64,000 nt of DNA from Myxococcales bacterium (GCA_012960035.1 DUBZ01000112.1:154922-218921), one strand, 5' to 3'; positions 36,585 through 45,634 are shown, counted from the stretch's first letter. The notes: a model not told the origin generated them from the sequence alone. Numbers and translations: made by a program.

Positions 36585-37640
36585 TCAGTCCGCGCTTCGC
36601 GTCGCCAGAATATGAACTGTCGCGCCCGACTTTGAATTTGCTGCGATGACACTCATCGCAATGGTGAGTGGGGCAGTGCAAAAGAGTAACCCCCAAAGCA
36701 AAATCCGCGTCGCGGCGCCGATCGGCAGACTGCCCAGATCTTCGCTTTGGTGCATCAGCCGATAGAGCGCGTTGGGTGGCAAGTTTGTATATCGGTTGAG
36801 CGCACTCTGCACCCATCCAAACGGGTTCTGCCGCAGCGAAAAGTGATGCGTCGATCGAACGTCGAAACCTCGGTCCCCCACAAGCCTGTGGAGTGCTCCC
36901 AGAGGGAAATGAAATAGATGGCGCGGAGCGTCGAGATGGAACCATGCCGGGCCGCTCCATCGGGCTTGAAGACTCGAAAAGTTCGGCACGGCCACAACGA
37001 GCCGACCGCCCGGCTTTAAGATTCGCCTGCACTCTTCGATCGTGTGCGCGGGATCTTCAACGTGTTCGAGCACGTGCCAAATGATGATCTCGTCGAAGAA
37101 CTCGGCGGGAAAGTTGGCGTCGCCCAAGCGCTTCGCGATGCGAATTTCTGCGCGGGGATCCGAGCCCTGCATCGCGCTTTCATTGATTTCCACGCCAAAC
37201 ACTTGAAAGCCGCGATCCGCGAGTGGCGTGAGCAAGACCCCGCGACCGCAGCCAACGTCAAGCACCTTCGCTCCCCCGGGCAGCCCTGCCGTTAGGAAGT
37301 CAACATGCCGCGTAGCGACGATCTGCACCAAAAGCTCAACCACGCCTCGAAATTTCGACGCAGCATGTCCGTAGTACTCGGGCGGATAGGCGGCCTTGAT
37401 CTGTTTATCTGTGAGGCGCGGGTAATACTGCCCGAGGCCACACGTCGCACACACAACGATCGGCTGCAGGATGTCTTGAACATGAAAAAGCGCCCGAAAG
37501 CGAGTGTCGTCGCAAACCAGACACGCGAGCCCTTCGACCGCATCGAGCTCGTGTCCGTCGATTTTTGCGGCAGTGGCTGCGGCGGTTACGCGCCGATCGT
37601 GGAGCCAGCTGCTCCGCGACTCATCTTGCGCTTTCGTCAT
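36585..37640 (-). CDS. Class I SAM-dependent methyltransferase with N-terminal zinc ribbon
   Basis: 351 aa. The N-terminal part has CLVC...CATC (two Cys pairs), the zinc-binding module of sugar-nucleotide C-methyltransferase-like proteins. Next is the SAM domain with VLDVGCGRGVLL (motif I), WHVLEHVEDP (motif II-like) and LKPGGRLVVAVPN. A hydrophobic helix (ILLWGLLFCTAPLTIAMSV) near the C-terminus suggests a membrane anchor. The ATG at 37640 is used; a TTG at 37679 is possible. It lies among glycosyltransferases and probably modifies a glycan or lipid-linked sugar. Confidence 0.78.
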   Translation of the reverse strand: MTKAQDESRSSWLHDRRVTAAATAAKIDGHELDAVEGLACLVCDDTRFRALFHVQDILQPIVVCATCGLGQYYPRLTDKQIKAAYPPEYYGHAASKFRGVVELLVQIVATRHVDFLTAGLPGGAKVLDVGCGRGVLLTPLADRGFQVFGVEINESAMQGSDPRAEIRIAKRLGDANFPAEFFDEIIIWHVLEHVEDPAHTIEECRRILKPGGRLVVAVPNFSSLQARWSGPAWFHLDAPRHLFHFPLGALHRLVGDRGFDVRSTHHFSLRQNPFGWVQSALNRYTNLPPNALYRLMHQSEDLGSLPIGAATRILLWGLLFCTAPLTIAMSVIAANSKSGATVHILATRSAD

Positions 37641-37797
37641 AGGTCGGCGAAGCGTGCGCTGCCCTACCCTATCCGTCAAGAGAAGAACAACGCCGCGAAC
37701 AGCCGATGGCTCGAAAGTACAGATTGGCTGTTACCCTTCTTTTCGATGATACGAGCAAGCACTTCGTCGACCCAAATGCGCACGCGGGACATGTCGT

Positions 37798-39537
37798 ATG
37801 AATAAGCCGCCCGTCCCCAACACCATCCAGCGCGACGTCCTTTTCCTCACTCTGGGCACGGTTGCCTGTCTGTTGCCCTTCATCGGGAAGGCGGTTCATC
37901 TCGACGACCCCGTCTACGTCTGGATCGCGCAACAGATCCACATCAACCCGGCCGACTTTTTTGGTTTCCAGATCAACTGGCAGGGCGCGCTGGTCACCGT
38001 TTCGGAGTTCAACCGCAACCCGCCAGGGGTGAGCTACGTGCTGGCTTTGGCTGCGGCGGTGGGAGGTTGGAGCGACGCCGCACTGCATCTCGGAATCCTG
38101 CCCTGTTCGATCGCGGTGGTGCTCGGCACATACGCCTTCGCGGGCCGCTGTTGTCGTGCACCGCTGCTCGCAACCGTCGCGGGTTGCGCAACCCCGGCGT
38201 TCATGGTTTCGGCAACGACGCTCATGGCCGACATTCCAATGCTCGCTTGCTGGGTGTGGGCACTCGTCTTCTGGGAACGGGGGATGCGCTCGAACCATCA
38301 GGGCAACTTCTTTGTTGCGGCAACCCTTGTCGCGCTAGGCGCCCTCACGAAGTTCATCGCAGTCACGGTCATCCCACTGCTCCTGGCATGGTCAATCGTT
38401 CGCGATCTACGACTGCGCCTGTATCTGCTCTGGCTGCTACTCCCGATCGGGGCCCTCATCGGCTTCGATTTCTACACCGCGCACGTTTACGAACACGGGA
38501 TCCTGTCGGACGCCGCCAACTATGCGGCGGGGATCGGGACAAAGATCCCGCGACACGAACGCTTCATCACGGCCGTCATATTTGTCGGCGGAACCTTGAT
38601 TACCGTTGCACTGTTTACGCCGTGGCTCGTGCGAGGAAGGATTCGCATCGCATCTGCCTTCGCCATTCCCGCCATGCTTGGACTCATCGTTGCCCTCGGC
38701 CAGCTCGGCTACACGCCGATCCGCCTGCTCGAAGGAGGCGTGCGTTGGGACATCGCGCTGCACGCGTGCATATTTGCAGCGGCGGGCTTGCCCTTGTTGT
38801 TTCTCTCGGTGGACGAGTTGCGACGACCGCGAGGCGACACGTTCGGCTGGCTGCTCGCGGCATGGTTGCTCGGGATATTCGTCTTCGCCGCAGCGGTGAA
38901 TTGGACCGTCAGCACACGTGTGATCCTGCCGATGGTCCCGGCCGCAGGCATTTTGCTCGTCCGGGGCCTTGAGCGTGCCGGTACGTTGAACACTGCCTGG
39001 CGCGTCGCACCGCTTGTAGCCGGCTTGGCGACTTCAATCCTCGTTGCCCATGCGGACTACCAATGGGCAGGTTCGGCGCGGGACGCGGCGATTGATCTCG
39101 CCGATCGCTACTGGACGGACGCGAACTCCGATGCCCGAGCCGACATTCCAAACACCACGAGGACCCAGTTGCAGTTCCAGGGGCATTGGGGATTTCAGTA
39201 TTACATGGAACAGATGGGGGCTTCGGCGTTCGACTTGCGAAAACGGCGCGTGATCCCCGGCAGCATCCTCATCAACCCATGTAACAACACCAACGTTGTC
39301 CCCTTCCCCCAGAGCTTTGGCCGTTTCGTCGAAACCGTGCGATACCCAACATCACGCTACGCGACAGTGCACTCGCCAACGCGCGGCGTCGGGTTTTATG
39401 CCAGCACCTTCGGCCCCCTTCCCTTTGCGCTCGGGCCTGCTCCAGACGACCCATACGACGTGCTTCGACTTCAAGCACCGACGGGTGCACCTGCTGAGGA
39501 CATCAAGCGCAACTGCGGCATGACGCCTTCGGGATGA
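37798..39537 (+). CDS. GT39/ArnT-like membrane glycosyltransferase
   Basis: 579 aa. The first helix is followed by VHLDDPVYVWIAQQIHI, the Asp-pair loop of dolichyl-phosphate-mannose/ArnT-like GT-C enzymes. About ten further membrane helices run to residue 410, then a soluble C-terminal domain. It probably uses a polyprenyl-phosphate sugar and works on the periplasmic side. It is divergent to the zinc-ribbon methyltransferase, with which it may share an envelope-glycan pathway. The ATG at 37798 is used; no strong SD is seen. Confidence 0.78.
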   Translation: MNKPPVPNTIQRDVLFLTLGTVACLLPFIGKAVHLDDPVYVWIAQQIHINPADFFGFQINWQGALVTVSEFNRNPPGVSYVLALAAAVGGWSDAALHLGILPCSIAVVLGTYAFAGRCCRAPLLATVAGCATPAFMVSATTLMADIPMLACWVWALVFWERGMRSNHQGNFFVAATLVALGALTKFIAVTVIPLLLAWSIVRDLRLRLYLLWLLLPIGALIGFDFYTAHVYEHGILSDAANYAAGIGTKIPRHERFITAVIFVGGTLITVALFTPWLVRGRIRIASAFAIPAMLGLIVALGQLGYTPIRLLEGGVRWDIALHACIFAAAGLPLLFLSVDELRRPRGDTFGWLLAAWLLGIFVFAAAVNWTVSTRVILPMVPAAGILLVRGLERAGTLNTAWRVAPLVAGLATSILVAHADYQWAGSARDAAIDLADRYWTDANSDARADIPNTTRTQLQFQGHWGFQYYMEQMGASAFDLRKRRVIPGSILINPCNNTNVVPFPQSFGRFVETVRYPTSRYATVHSPTRGVGFYASTFGPLPFALGPAPDDPYDVLRLQAPTGAPAEDIKRNCGMTPSG

Positions 39538-39636
39538 CCCGTTGATCCAGTTCGGCCGGCCACAACACGCGAGTTCGAAACCTCGGAACTGCCGATATAC
39601 TTAGGCGAGAGTCACACATCACGAGGAGTTCACCCC

Positions 39637-39738
39637 ATGAAGACCAGCGTCGATCAGTATTGCATCAACGTCACTGACCTTGAAAAGTCGGTCCACTGCG
39701 GTGGCGTCATAGAGGTGTTGGAGAAACGGAGGGAATGA
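39637..39738 (+). pseudogene. VOC family gene, truncated after about 20 codons
   Basis: After GAGGAG and an ATG at 39637 the frame reads MKTSVDQYCINVTDLEKSVH, a normal VOC N-terminus, then changes at about 39697 to unrelated codons and stops at 39738. The 5' end, with its good SD, is intact and the rest is lost. The break marks the left edge of the AT-richer insert at 39.7-41.3 kb. Confidence 0.6.
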
Positions 39739-39820
39739 ACGCCAACCCGTCGGCTAGGGGCCAGCCACCATTCTCAGCCAAATCGAACAGGCTAAGCCAA
39801 ATACCCACAAGAGATTAGAG

Positions 39821-40588
39821 CTAGCTGCGAGGTCGGTTGTACCGGCCCGTAGCCGCCAGCATCACCAGCCCAAACCCGGTGAGCAGAGCCGTTCCGGGTT
39901 CGGGGACCACCGGCGGCGTCGTGGTAGACAGAAGATAACTTGCCACCACTGTCAGGTTCTCTATCTCACCGAAGGAGGCGCCTGCCAAGGAATTAATTGT
40001 CACTTGGTTAATTGTTACCGTAAATAGGGAGGCGTCTACTACGGATGTCACGCTTTGCACCCCGAAATTGATTGCTACTCCATTTTGAGGAGGGTTAACA
40101 CCGAACGAATCCGTCGCCGACCAAGAACCTTGAACGCTCAGACCGCCTGAAAGGGCCTGGTAACCGTTGCCGATCGTCAAGGGCGGAGCAAGTTGCCCAA
40201 AGCCAACATCGCTGATTAGCGAAGCCGAATTGATCACGATCTGATCATAGCCACCGTAGGGTATAGACAGAACCAACTGAATATCGGGCGACGTAGTCAC
40301 GTTCAGAGCATCAACGGTCTGCGCCGCATTATCTAGGGTAATCGAGCCCGTCAGCTGGCCGGCGGCCGTGCCCAACATTGTGACGCCCTTAAAGACGGTT
40401 ATCGAAACACTACTCAGCGCATTAACCGTATAAGTGATTGGAGCCGCCGAGGCGCTCAACGGCAAACCAAGCAGGAGCAGCACGGCCCAAAAGCCTAAGC
40501 CTGCCCTAAAAGCCGACTCCGGACTTCCACTCGCCCCACGACTTACCGGAAAGCCCGCACGCAACAATTCCGCAAAATTCATCAGCAT
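39821..40588 (-). CDS. PEP-CTERM sorting domain protein
   Basis: 255 aa. An N-terminal signal helix (FWAVLLLLGLPLSASAAP) and the C-terminal signature VPEPGTALLTGFGLVMLAA followed by GRYNRPRS identify an exosortase-processed PEP-CTERM protein. The middle is beta-rich and Thr/Ser/Asn-rich (surface/biofilm-type). The ATG at 40588 follows AAAGGATGTG; an ATG at 40612 lacks an SD. No exosortase gene is in the window. The gene lies in an AT-richer island that interrupts a VOC gene, so it is probably acquired. Confidence 0.78.
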   Translation of the reverse strand: MLMNFAELLRAGFPVSRGASGSPESAFRAGLGFWAVLLLLGLPLSASAAPITYTVNALSSVSITVFKGVTMLGTAAGQLTGSITLDNAAQTVDALNVTTSPDIQLVLSIPYGGYDQIVINSASLISDVGFGQLAPPLTIGNGYQALSGGLSVQGSWSATDSFGVNPPQNGVAINFGVQSVTSVVDASLFTVTINQVTINSLAGASFGEIENLTVVASYLLSTTTPPVVPEPGTALLTGFGLVMLAATGRYNRPRS

Positions 40589-40612
40589 CACATCCTTTGT
40601 CTTCCCAGACAT

Positions 40613-41373
40613 TCAAGTCGAACATATTCAAGCGAAAAGTTTTCACAGCTGTCAAGATCAATGTCTTTAGGCTGCCGTATCCAGTTCGCGTCTTAATTTT
40701 TTCGATCCAAAACTTGAGTGCTCTCGATTCCCGGCGAGAGCCCCTCCCTCTAAGTAAGCAATAAACAAACCATAAATTCAAAAGCCGCAGTAAAAATTAA
40801 TTACCATTATTTTCAGTAGTTTACAGATTTCAAACTAGCCTTTTTCCCTTATCGCCCTGTCCAATCTAGGTAATTATTTTCCGAAAAAGAGAAGCAAGGT
40901 AACTATTGATGGGTGTTCCTCATAGATTATCAAATATAATACAGCGTCATGTTCAGCCCCCAACACTCGATTCCGTTCGGAGTCGAAACCACACTAGCAA
41001 AACTCTCGCCAAGTTGAAGCAATTTTTGTAGTCATTCGACTACGATTCGTAATGCGGGGCGTAATCGAGCCCTTACCATTGCGGCGAACGAGTGGATCCA
41101 CCGCCATTCGGTTTACCCGACACGTAAAGCCGGGCGCTGGGTTGGCACAAAGTCCGGGACCGGACGAATGCGCTAGGCCGCAAGCTCAGAGCGCGGATTG
41201 GTTGCTGCGGAGCGACACATTCATAGGATCGACTCGTTGGACTGAGCACCTTCCCATTTTTAGGGTCGTTTAAACCGAGCACGCAGGACAGTCGGGGCAA
41301 TGTTTAACTTCGTCGCCCATGAAAACGTGGACCATTCAGTGCAAACGATCTCCGAACGAAGCAGCCGAGTTCT
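40613..41373. other. AT-rich intergenic region without recognised genes
   Basis: Up to 41050 the composition is clearly more AT-rich than the window average, with runs such as TTACCATTATTTTCAG. It probably includes the PEP-CTERM promoter. From 41050 to 41373 the composition returns to normal. No reading frame could be supported. Confidence 0.35.
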
Positions 41374-41592
41374 ATGGACCAAGGCAATCGTGACGAAGGA
41401 GAACGCTTCCTCCGCAAGGCGACAGAGCTAAACCCCGACTCGTGGAACTTCTTCCGGCAGATGAAAAACCTTGGGCACAAGCTTGGATCCGGTGGGCCTG
41501 AGTACATGGCCCGAGTGCGGAAGTGGAGTAAGGAAGGGAATGAATATTACCCGCTTCCGGACATTGAGGGGATTGGCGGCGCTAAGAAATAG
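41374..41592 (+). pseudogene. Redoxin (AhpC/TSA-like) C-terminal TPR fragment
   Basis: 72 codons: FLRKATELNPDSWNFFRQMK and EYYPLPDI resemble the helical C-terminal tail of thioredoxin-fold/peroxiredoxin-like proteins, in which a TPR-like helix pair precedes YYP. The redox domain and start are missing; an in-frame stop lies at 41320-41322. I read it as the 3' remnant of a larger gene. It could still be expressed from the ATG at 41374. Confidence 0.45.
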
Positions 41593-41617
41593 GGAGCCCC
41601 ATCCATGGGGCCCTACT

Positions 41618-42868
41618 TCATTGCGGCCATTCGTCGACGGTCAAACCCGTCCTCGACAGGACAGCGCAGGTCGCGTAGCCAGCGCGCTCCTGGGCGTCCA
41701 CCACCGTGCTGCGAGCGTCAAATACTTCGTCCACCAATTGTGAGATCGCTTTCGGGCCAGCCAGTCGTTTCTTCCACCAGCGGTCCGCCGCCTTCTCAGC
41801 TTTGTCGGCTCGGGCAAGAAGGTCGCGCCAATGCCCGGACTGACTTCGGAAGTGATTGATCTCTTCGAGCGCGGCGCGCGTCTCCTGGACTCGGCGTTGG
41901 ACAAACGCGCGTTCCGCGTTTTCTTGTCCCAATGCGAGTGAGCGGTAGCGACGAGCGCCTGCATTGGCACCGCGACCAAAGGGAATGTTGAATGCCACTT
42001 GGGCCTCAATTTGACGCTTGTCTCCCGGGTACGCAACCGGTTCGATCCCGAACCCAAGGTATCGAACCGACGGGTAGCGACTCACACTTTTCTTTTGTGC
42101 CCGCGCGTTGAACTCTTTGCCGCGCGCACGGAATTCATCGATCTCGGGGTTGTTACGAACAACCTGCTCGTGAACGACTTCAAGTGAATCAGCGAGTCCT
42201 GGGTTTTTTCGCCGAAGCGACGGGAGCACGATGGTCGGCTTCGCATCGGGGTCTAGTTCCAAAACGCGCGCGGGCGGGACCGGCCGATTGCGCGCCAACT
42301 TCACGTGCCCCACCAGTTCGAAACGCAGCGCCGCAATCTGATCGAGCTGCCCGGCGTCACGAAGTTTTTGGTTTTGGTCGAGCATCGCTTGTTGACGTTT
42401 CACGTAGCTTCGAAAATTCTTCATCCGCTCCGCATGAACCAGCTGTTCAAGTTCCGGCACGCAAGTACGAACCCTATGCTTCAGCGCGACTTCACCAAGT
42501 TGAGCAAGGCGAACCTCTGTTTCTGCACGCCGGGCTGCACGCTCGGCCGAAGCACCCAGGTAATCTTCAACCGGAAGGCGCACGAGCATCTTGAGCTTCT
42601 CGTCGTCCTCATGGCGTGCGGTCGCCCGCACCTCGATGGTGTCGAGAATGGGAGAATCACTTTCGTGCGCGACCGCAGCGTCGAGCTCCGCCCGCTTTGC
42701 TTTGACCGCGGGAGCGTCGGCGACACCCCAATCACGCATACGAGATTCCAACGCCTCACGACGTACCGAAGCGTCTTCGCCGATATCCGTCGCACACCCC
42801 GACCCAACAATGTCCACAACGGAGACGACCAAGAGAGCCAGCAAGACTCGCTTCCCGGCTCGGATCAT
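41618..42868 (-). CDS. TolC-like outer-membrane efflux lipoprotein
   Basis: 416 aa. A signal peptide (LLALLVVSVVDIVGSGC) ends in a lipoprotein Cys. The body is mostly coiled-coil-type helix (EALESRMRDW, RRAETEVRLAQLGEVALK, KAEKAADRWWKKRLAGPKA) as in the TolC periplasmic barrel, with membrane-strand-like segments such as VAFNIPFGRG. The ATG at 42868 follows GGAGG and overlaps the HlyD-like stop (ATGA), so translation is coupled. By family it forms the outer-membrane channel of an envelope-spanning exporter. It is the last gene of the operon 45634-41618. A fragment of a homologue exists at 51569. Confidence 0.8.
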   Translation of the reverse strand: MIRAGKRVLLALLVVSVVDIVGSGCATDIGEDASVRREALESRMRDWGVADAPAVKAKRAELDAAVAHESDSPILDTIEVRATARHEDDEKLKMLVRLPVEDYLGASAERAARRAETEVRLAQLGEVALKHRVRTCVPELEQLVHAERMKNFRSYVKRQQAMLDQNQKLRDAGQLDQIAALRFELVGHVKLARNRPVPPARVLELDPDAKPTIVLPSLRRKNPGLADSLEVVHEQVVRNNPEIDEFRARGKEFNARAQKKSVSRYPSVRYLGFGIEPVAYPGDKRQIEAQVAFNIPFGRGANAGARRYRSLALGQENAERAFVQRRVQETRAALEEINHFRSQSGHWRDLLARADKAEKAADRWWKKRLAGPKAISQLVDEVFDARSTVVDAQERAGYATCAVLSRTGLTVDEWPQ

Positions 42869-43797
42869 GAATGAACCTCCAGACGGAAATCCAACGTGAC
42901 CACTTGACCGTTCCCCAACTTGCAACCGTCGGGAATCGAAACGTGGACCGGCATGCCATGCACTGCGTTCAGGAAGAGTCCTTTGAGTTGACCTGGCGCT
43001 TCGCTCACGGCAGCCCCTCGACGCTTGACGCGCCCCGGGATCAAGCACTCTTCGTAGGGCGTGCCGACGATATACGCGACCGATTCCTGTGCGATTAACG
43101 CGGGGTTCGTGCCCGGAGGCATATAGGCGACGATCTCTTCCGCGAATTCGGGCATCACCGAAGCCACCGAAGCACCCACGGATACCCATGCGCCGAGTCT
43201 GGTCACTTCCGCAACGACGCCTCGGAACGAGCTCCGCACCACCAGCGCTTCCATTTCCTCGGCAAGCACCATGCGCCGCGCTTCCAGAAGTTCGAGCTGC
43301 TTCGAAAAGAACGCCTTGGTTGGTGCTTCGAGCGAAGGCCGGTTCGGGCGTTGCCGCAAGCCGGGATCAAGCCACCGTTCTTCATTCACGTGCAGCGTCG
43401 CTTCCGCAAGTAGGCTTTCGTCTCGAAGCTCTTCGACCCTCCCCTCGAGCCGCGTGAGTTCGCGTTCAATGAAACGCGAAGACAGTTGGATCAACGGGGA
43501 TCCGATCTCGACGAAATCACCCGGCTTCACGAAAACATCGGTGGCAAAAGAACCAACCGGAGATGGATGTTCAATGATTCGCGATGTCGCGACGGCTTCA
43601 GAACGCACGGAGCCGACCGTCATCCCGAGTAACTGAACGAAAGCAACAACGCTCGCAGTAAATACCGCGATGCCGAGCGGACGCAGCCCGATTTTGTCAA
43701 ACCATCCGTCGCTTGCACGAAGCACACGTTCCGACATTGAACGCGACTTGTTCGCGGTCGGTGGTTTCATTTTTTTTAATTCGCGTTGAGTTTCCAT
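42865..43797 (-). CDS. HlyD/RND-type periplasmic adaptor protein
   Basis: 310 aa. One membrane helix (about 38-60) is followed by the first barrel/lipoyl half (VKPGDFVEIGSPLIQLSS), a short helical hairpin (RRMVLAEEMEALVVRS) and the second lipoyl half (FRGVVAEVTRLGAWVSVG). This is the membrane-fusion-protein layout. The hairpin is short compared with AcrA. It would link an inner-membrane partner with the TolC-like channel. It lies 17 nt after the DUF4956 gene and overlaps the TolC gene, so all act together. No ABC or RND pump is present; the likely partner is the DUF4956/VTC pair. Confidence 0.8.
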   Translation of the reverse strand: METQRELKKMKPPTANKSRSMSERVLRASDGWFDKIGLRPLGIAVFTASVVAFVQLLGMTVGSVRSEAVATSRIIEHPSPVGSFATDVFVKPGDFVEIGSPLIQLSSRFIERELTRLEGRVEELRDESLLAEATLHVNEERWLDPGLRQRPNRPSLEAPTKAFFSKQLELLEARRMVLAEEMEALVVRSSFRGVVAEVTRLGAWVSVGASVASVMPEFAEEIVAYMPPGTNPALIAQESVAYIVGTPYEECLIPGRVKRRGAAVSEAPGQLKGLFLNAVHGMPVHVSIPDGCKLGNGQVVTLDFRLEVHS

Positions 43798-43814
43798 GCT
43801 GGTGCCTTTCTCAG

Positions 43815-44492
43815 TTAGTACTCGGAAGTGGAGTCCTGCAGCATCAGACGTGTGTCCTCGGCCGACAGTTGTTCGCGTAGTGCCGTTAGCAAGGCGCCAC
43901 GGTCGGTGTTCTTAAAGAACTTCACTTGGTAGACGTGTTCGGTGTTCGCTCCGGGTGCACCTTCGGCAGTACTCAACAGGACGTAACGCCGGCAGAAGTC
44001 TCCGAGCAGGCTTTCGATCACAGACTCGGATGTACCCATCGCATTCACGCGAAAACGCAGCACCCCGTCGAAGCGAGTGCGCGATCCGAACGGGCCGGCC
44101 GACAGATATATGGCGACCAGGGTGAATGCGGCAGTGCCAAGCGCAGAGACGAGCCAGCCTTCAACCCCCGCTGCGACGCCAATGCACGCACTTCCCATCA
44201 CGAACACCAAATCCCGCGGCGTCTTCAGGTCGGTACGAAAGCGAATCATCGAAAGCACGCCAAAAAGGCCGAGCCCCGCGATCATCGAGTAGCGCATGGA
44301 CAGCACCAAGATCGTCGCCGCAATGCAGACCAACACCAGCGTGTGGCTGAAGCCGCGCGAATAGCTGAGCCCCTGGTAGGTGCGCTCGTAGGTCCATGCA
44401 ATCAGCTGACCAAAAACGAACGCGCCGACAAGTGAGCTAAAGGGGCCGATCCACGATCCCGTCGCGACGAGCTGGCCGAATAAATTTTCCAC
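43815..44492 (-). CDS. DUF4956 domain-containing membrane protein
   Basis: 225 aa with about four membrane helices in the first 130 residues. LGLFGVLSMIRFRTDLKTPRD (cut) is the conserved DUF4956 block after the second helix pair, followed by VFVMGSACIGVAAGVEG. The C-terminal 90 residues are soluble and alpha/beta-like. DUF4956 genes are very often beside VTC-domain polymerase genes; the molecular role is not known. I infer it to be the inner-membrane channel or anchor for the polymerase. The GTG start lies 7 nt after the VTC stop. Confidence 0.85.
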   Translation of the reverse strand: MENLFGQLVATGSWIGPFSSLVGAFVFGQLIAWTYERTYQGLSYSRGFSHTLVLVCIAATILVLSMRYSMIAGLGLFGVLSMIRFRTDLKTPRDLVFVMGSACIGVAAGVEGWLVSALGTAAFTLVAIYLSAGPFGSRTRFDGVLRFRVNAMGTSESVIESLLGDFCRRYVLLSTAEGAPGANTEHVYQVKFFKNTDRGALLTALREQLSAEDTRLMLQDSTSEY

Positions 44493-44499
44493 GTGTTCG

Positions 44500-45279
44500 T
44501 TACCCCAATACCTGCGCGGACCGAGAGCGAGCCGCGCGCAATCCCGAGCGAGCCCGGCTGAGATGAATTCCGATCGAGTATTTCGAGAACGAGCTTTGGA
44601 CCAAATTGTGGTGACGGATCAAGTCGGTCACCCACCACGGGATCGAGCCCGTTTCGCATTTGATCTCTAGAACGACCGGTGTCGTCGTATGATCGGTCTT
44701 CCAGTGGTCATCGAAGCAGCAAACGCCGGAGGACGGGCGCGAAAGACTCCAGTCGGACGAAGGGCTGACTTCGATTTTCCGATCAAACGTGATCCGCGTG
44801 TATTCGTCGACCGTGCTTTCGAAGGCTTCGCGTTCGTAGGAGACACAAAGCGTCGGTTGCGCTCCCGCACTTGCGAGAACGAACGCAAAGTCGTCCAAGA
44901 ACGGAGTCCGATCGAGATCGGCGGTCAGGCCGAGTGCCGCTTCTTGCGCTCGCTCGCGGTCTACGATGCCTCGCGATTTGTGGATGACTTCAGAACGTCG
45001 GCGCTTGATTTCGAGAATCGCCGGCGAGGTATCGGAATACGTTCGAATGCGAAGCTTGATCCGGTCCGGGTCACCACGCTCCTTCGCCTCGTGAAACGCG
45101 AGACCGGGAGAGTCGAGGTAGAGCGAGTTGATCGGATAACCAACACCACTGACCGGGCAATGTGGGTCGCGCGAACAGTAAGCGCCAATGCGACCTCGGA
45201 TCTCACGCGCAAGCACTTCGTCGATTAGGTATTTCAGTTCGAGGCGTTCGAACTGTTGTTGAAATTTTTTCGTCAACAT
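44500..45279 (-). CDS. Polyphosphate polymerase domain (VTC) protein
   Basis: 259 aa. The N-terminus FERLELKYLIDE, the basic tunnel residues KLRIRTY (R77, R79), AILEIKRR (E90, K92), SYEREAF (R150), VVLEIKCE (E205, K207) and SKYSIG (K233) correspond to the triphosphate-tunnel site of the yeast Vtc4 catalytic domain, which makes polyphosphate from ATP. All charged positions I can align are present, so the enzyme should be active. There is no membrane helix of its own. It is coupled to a DUF4956 gene 7 nt downstream. A truncated homologue lies at 51457. Confidence 0.88.
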   Translation of the reverse strand: MLTKKFQQQFERLELKYLIDEVLAREIRGRIGAYCSRDPHCPVSGVGYPINSLYLDSPGLAFHEAKERGDPDRIKLRIRTYSDTSPAILEIKRRRSEVIHKSRGIVDRERAQEAALGLTADLDRTPFLDDFAFVLASAGAQPTLCVSYEREAFESTVDEYTRITFDRKIEVSPSSDWSLSRPSSGVCCFDDHWKTDHTTTPVVLEIKCETGSIPWWVTDLIRHHNLVQSSFSKYSIGIHLSRARSGLRAARSRSAQVLG

Positions 45280-45310
45280 GAGTTGCAGCTTTCGCAGCGA
45301 CCGGATCGGA

Positions 45311-45326
45311 TGTGACCCGCGTCACT
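45311..45326 (-). promoter_or_regulatory. CRP/FNR-like site upstream of the VTC gene
   Basis: TGTGA-CCCGCG-TCACT matches the CRP consensus TGTGA-N6-TCACA at nine of ten arm positions. It stands 32 nt upstream of the VTC start, between the small acidic gene and the VTC gene. It may drive or repress an internal promoter. Binding is not shown; CRP-type regulators exist in most Proteobacteria. Confidence 0.4.
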
Positions 45327-45379
45327 TGGGTTCGAAGTGAAGTTCAATACCTGCGTCCTTGATCGCGATTTCTAGCTTG

Positions 45380-45634
45380 TTATTCCTTGATTGAGGGGTC
45401 GGGCAATAGTCGATCTTCCAACACGCGAAGCAGGTACCCAATCAACATCAAGTTCGCGAGACGCTTGCGTGCCGCGCCGCCGATGTCGGCCTCTTCGCCG
45501 AACGTGTTGGTGTACTCGTTGAAGAACTCGAGTCGCTCATAGGGGATGTTCTTTCTGAGTACTTCGTTGATCTGTTCGACTTCAAGGTCGTCAAATATTT
45601 CTATGAAGTCCGAAGCTATTTCTTCAAAGGTCAT
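45380..45634 (-). CDS. Small acidic protein, first gene of the polymerase operon
   Basis: 84 aa, rich in Glu/Asp and Leu, with no signal peptide: EIASDFIEIFDDLEVEQINE (residues 5-24), and a basic, helical second half (RKRLANLMLIGYLLRVLEDR). No family recognised. The ATG at 45634 follows AGAGGAAAG. It lies about 100 nt upstream of the VTC gene and under the palindrome at 45708, so I place it in the same operon. A regulator, chaperone or polymer-binding role would be possible, but none is shown. Confidence 0.6.
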   Translation of the reverse strand: MTFEEIASDFIEIFDDLEVEQINEVLRKNIPYERLEFFNEYTNTFGEEADIGGAARKRLANLMLIGYLLRVLEDRLLPDPSIKE

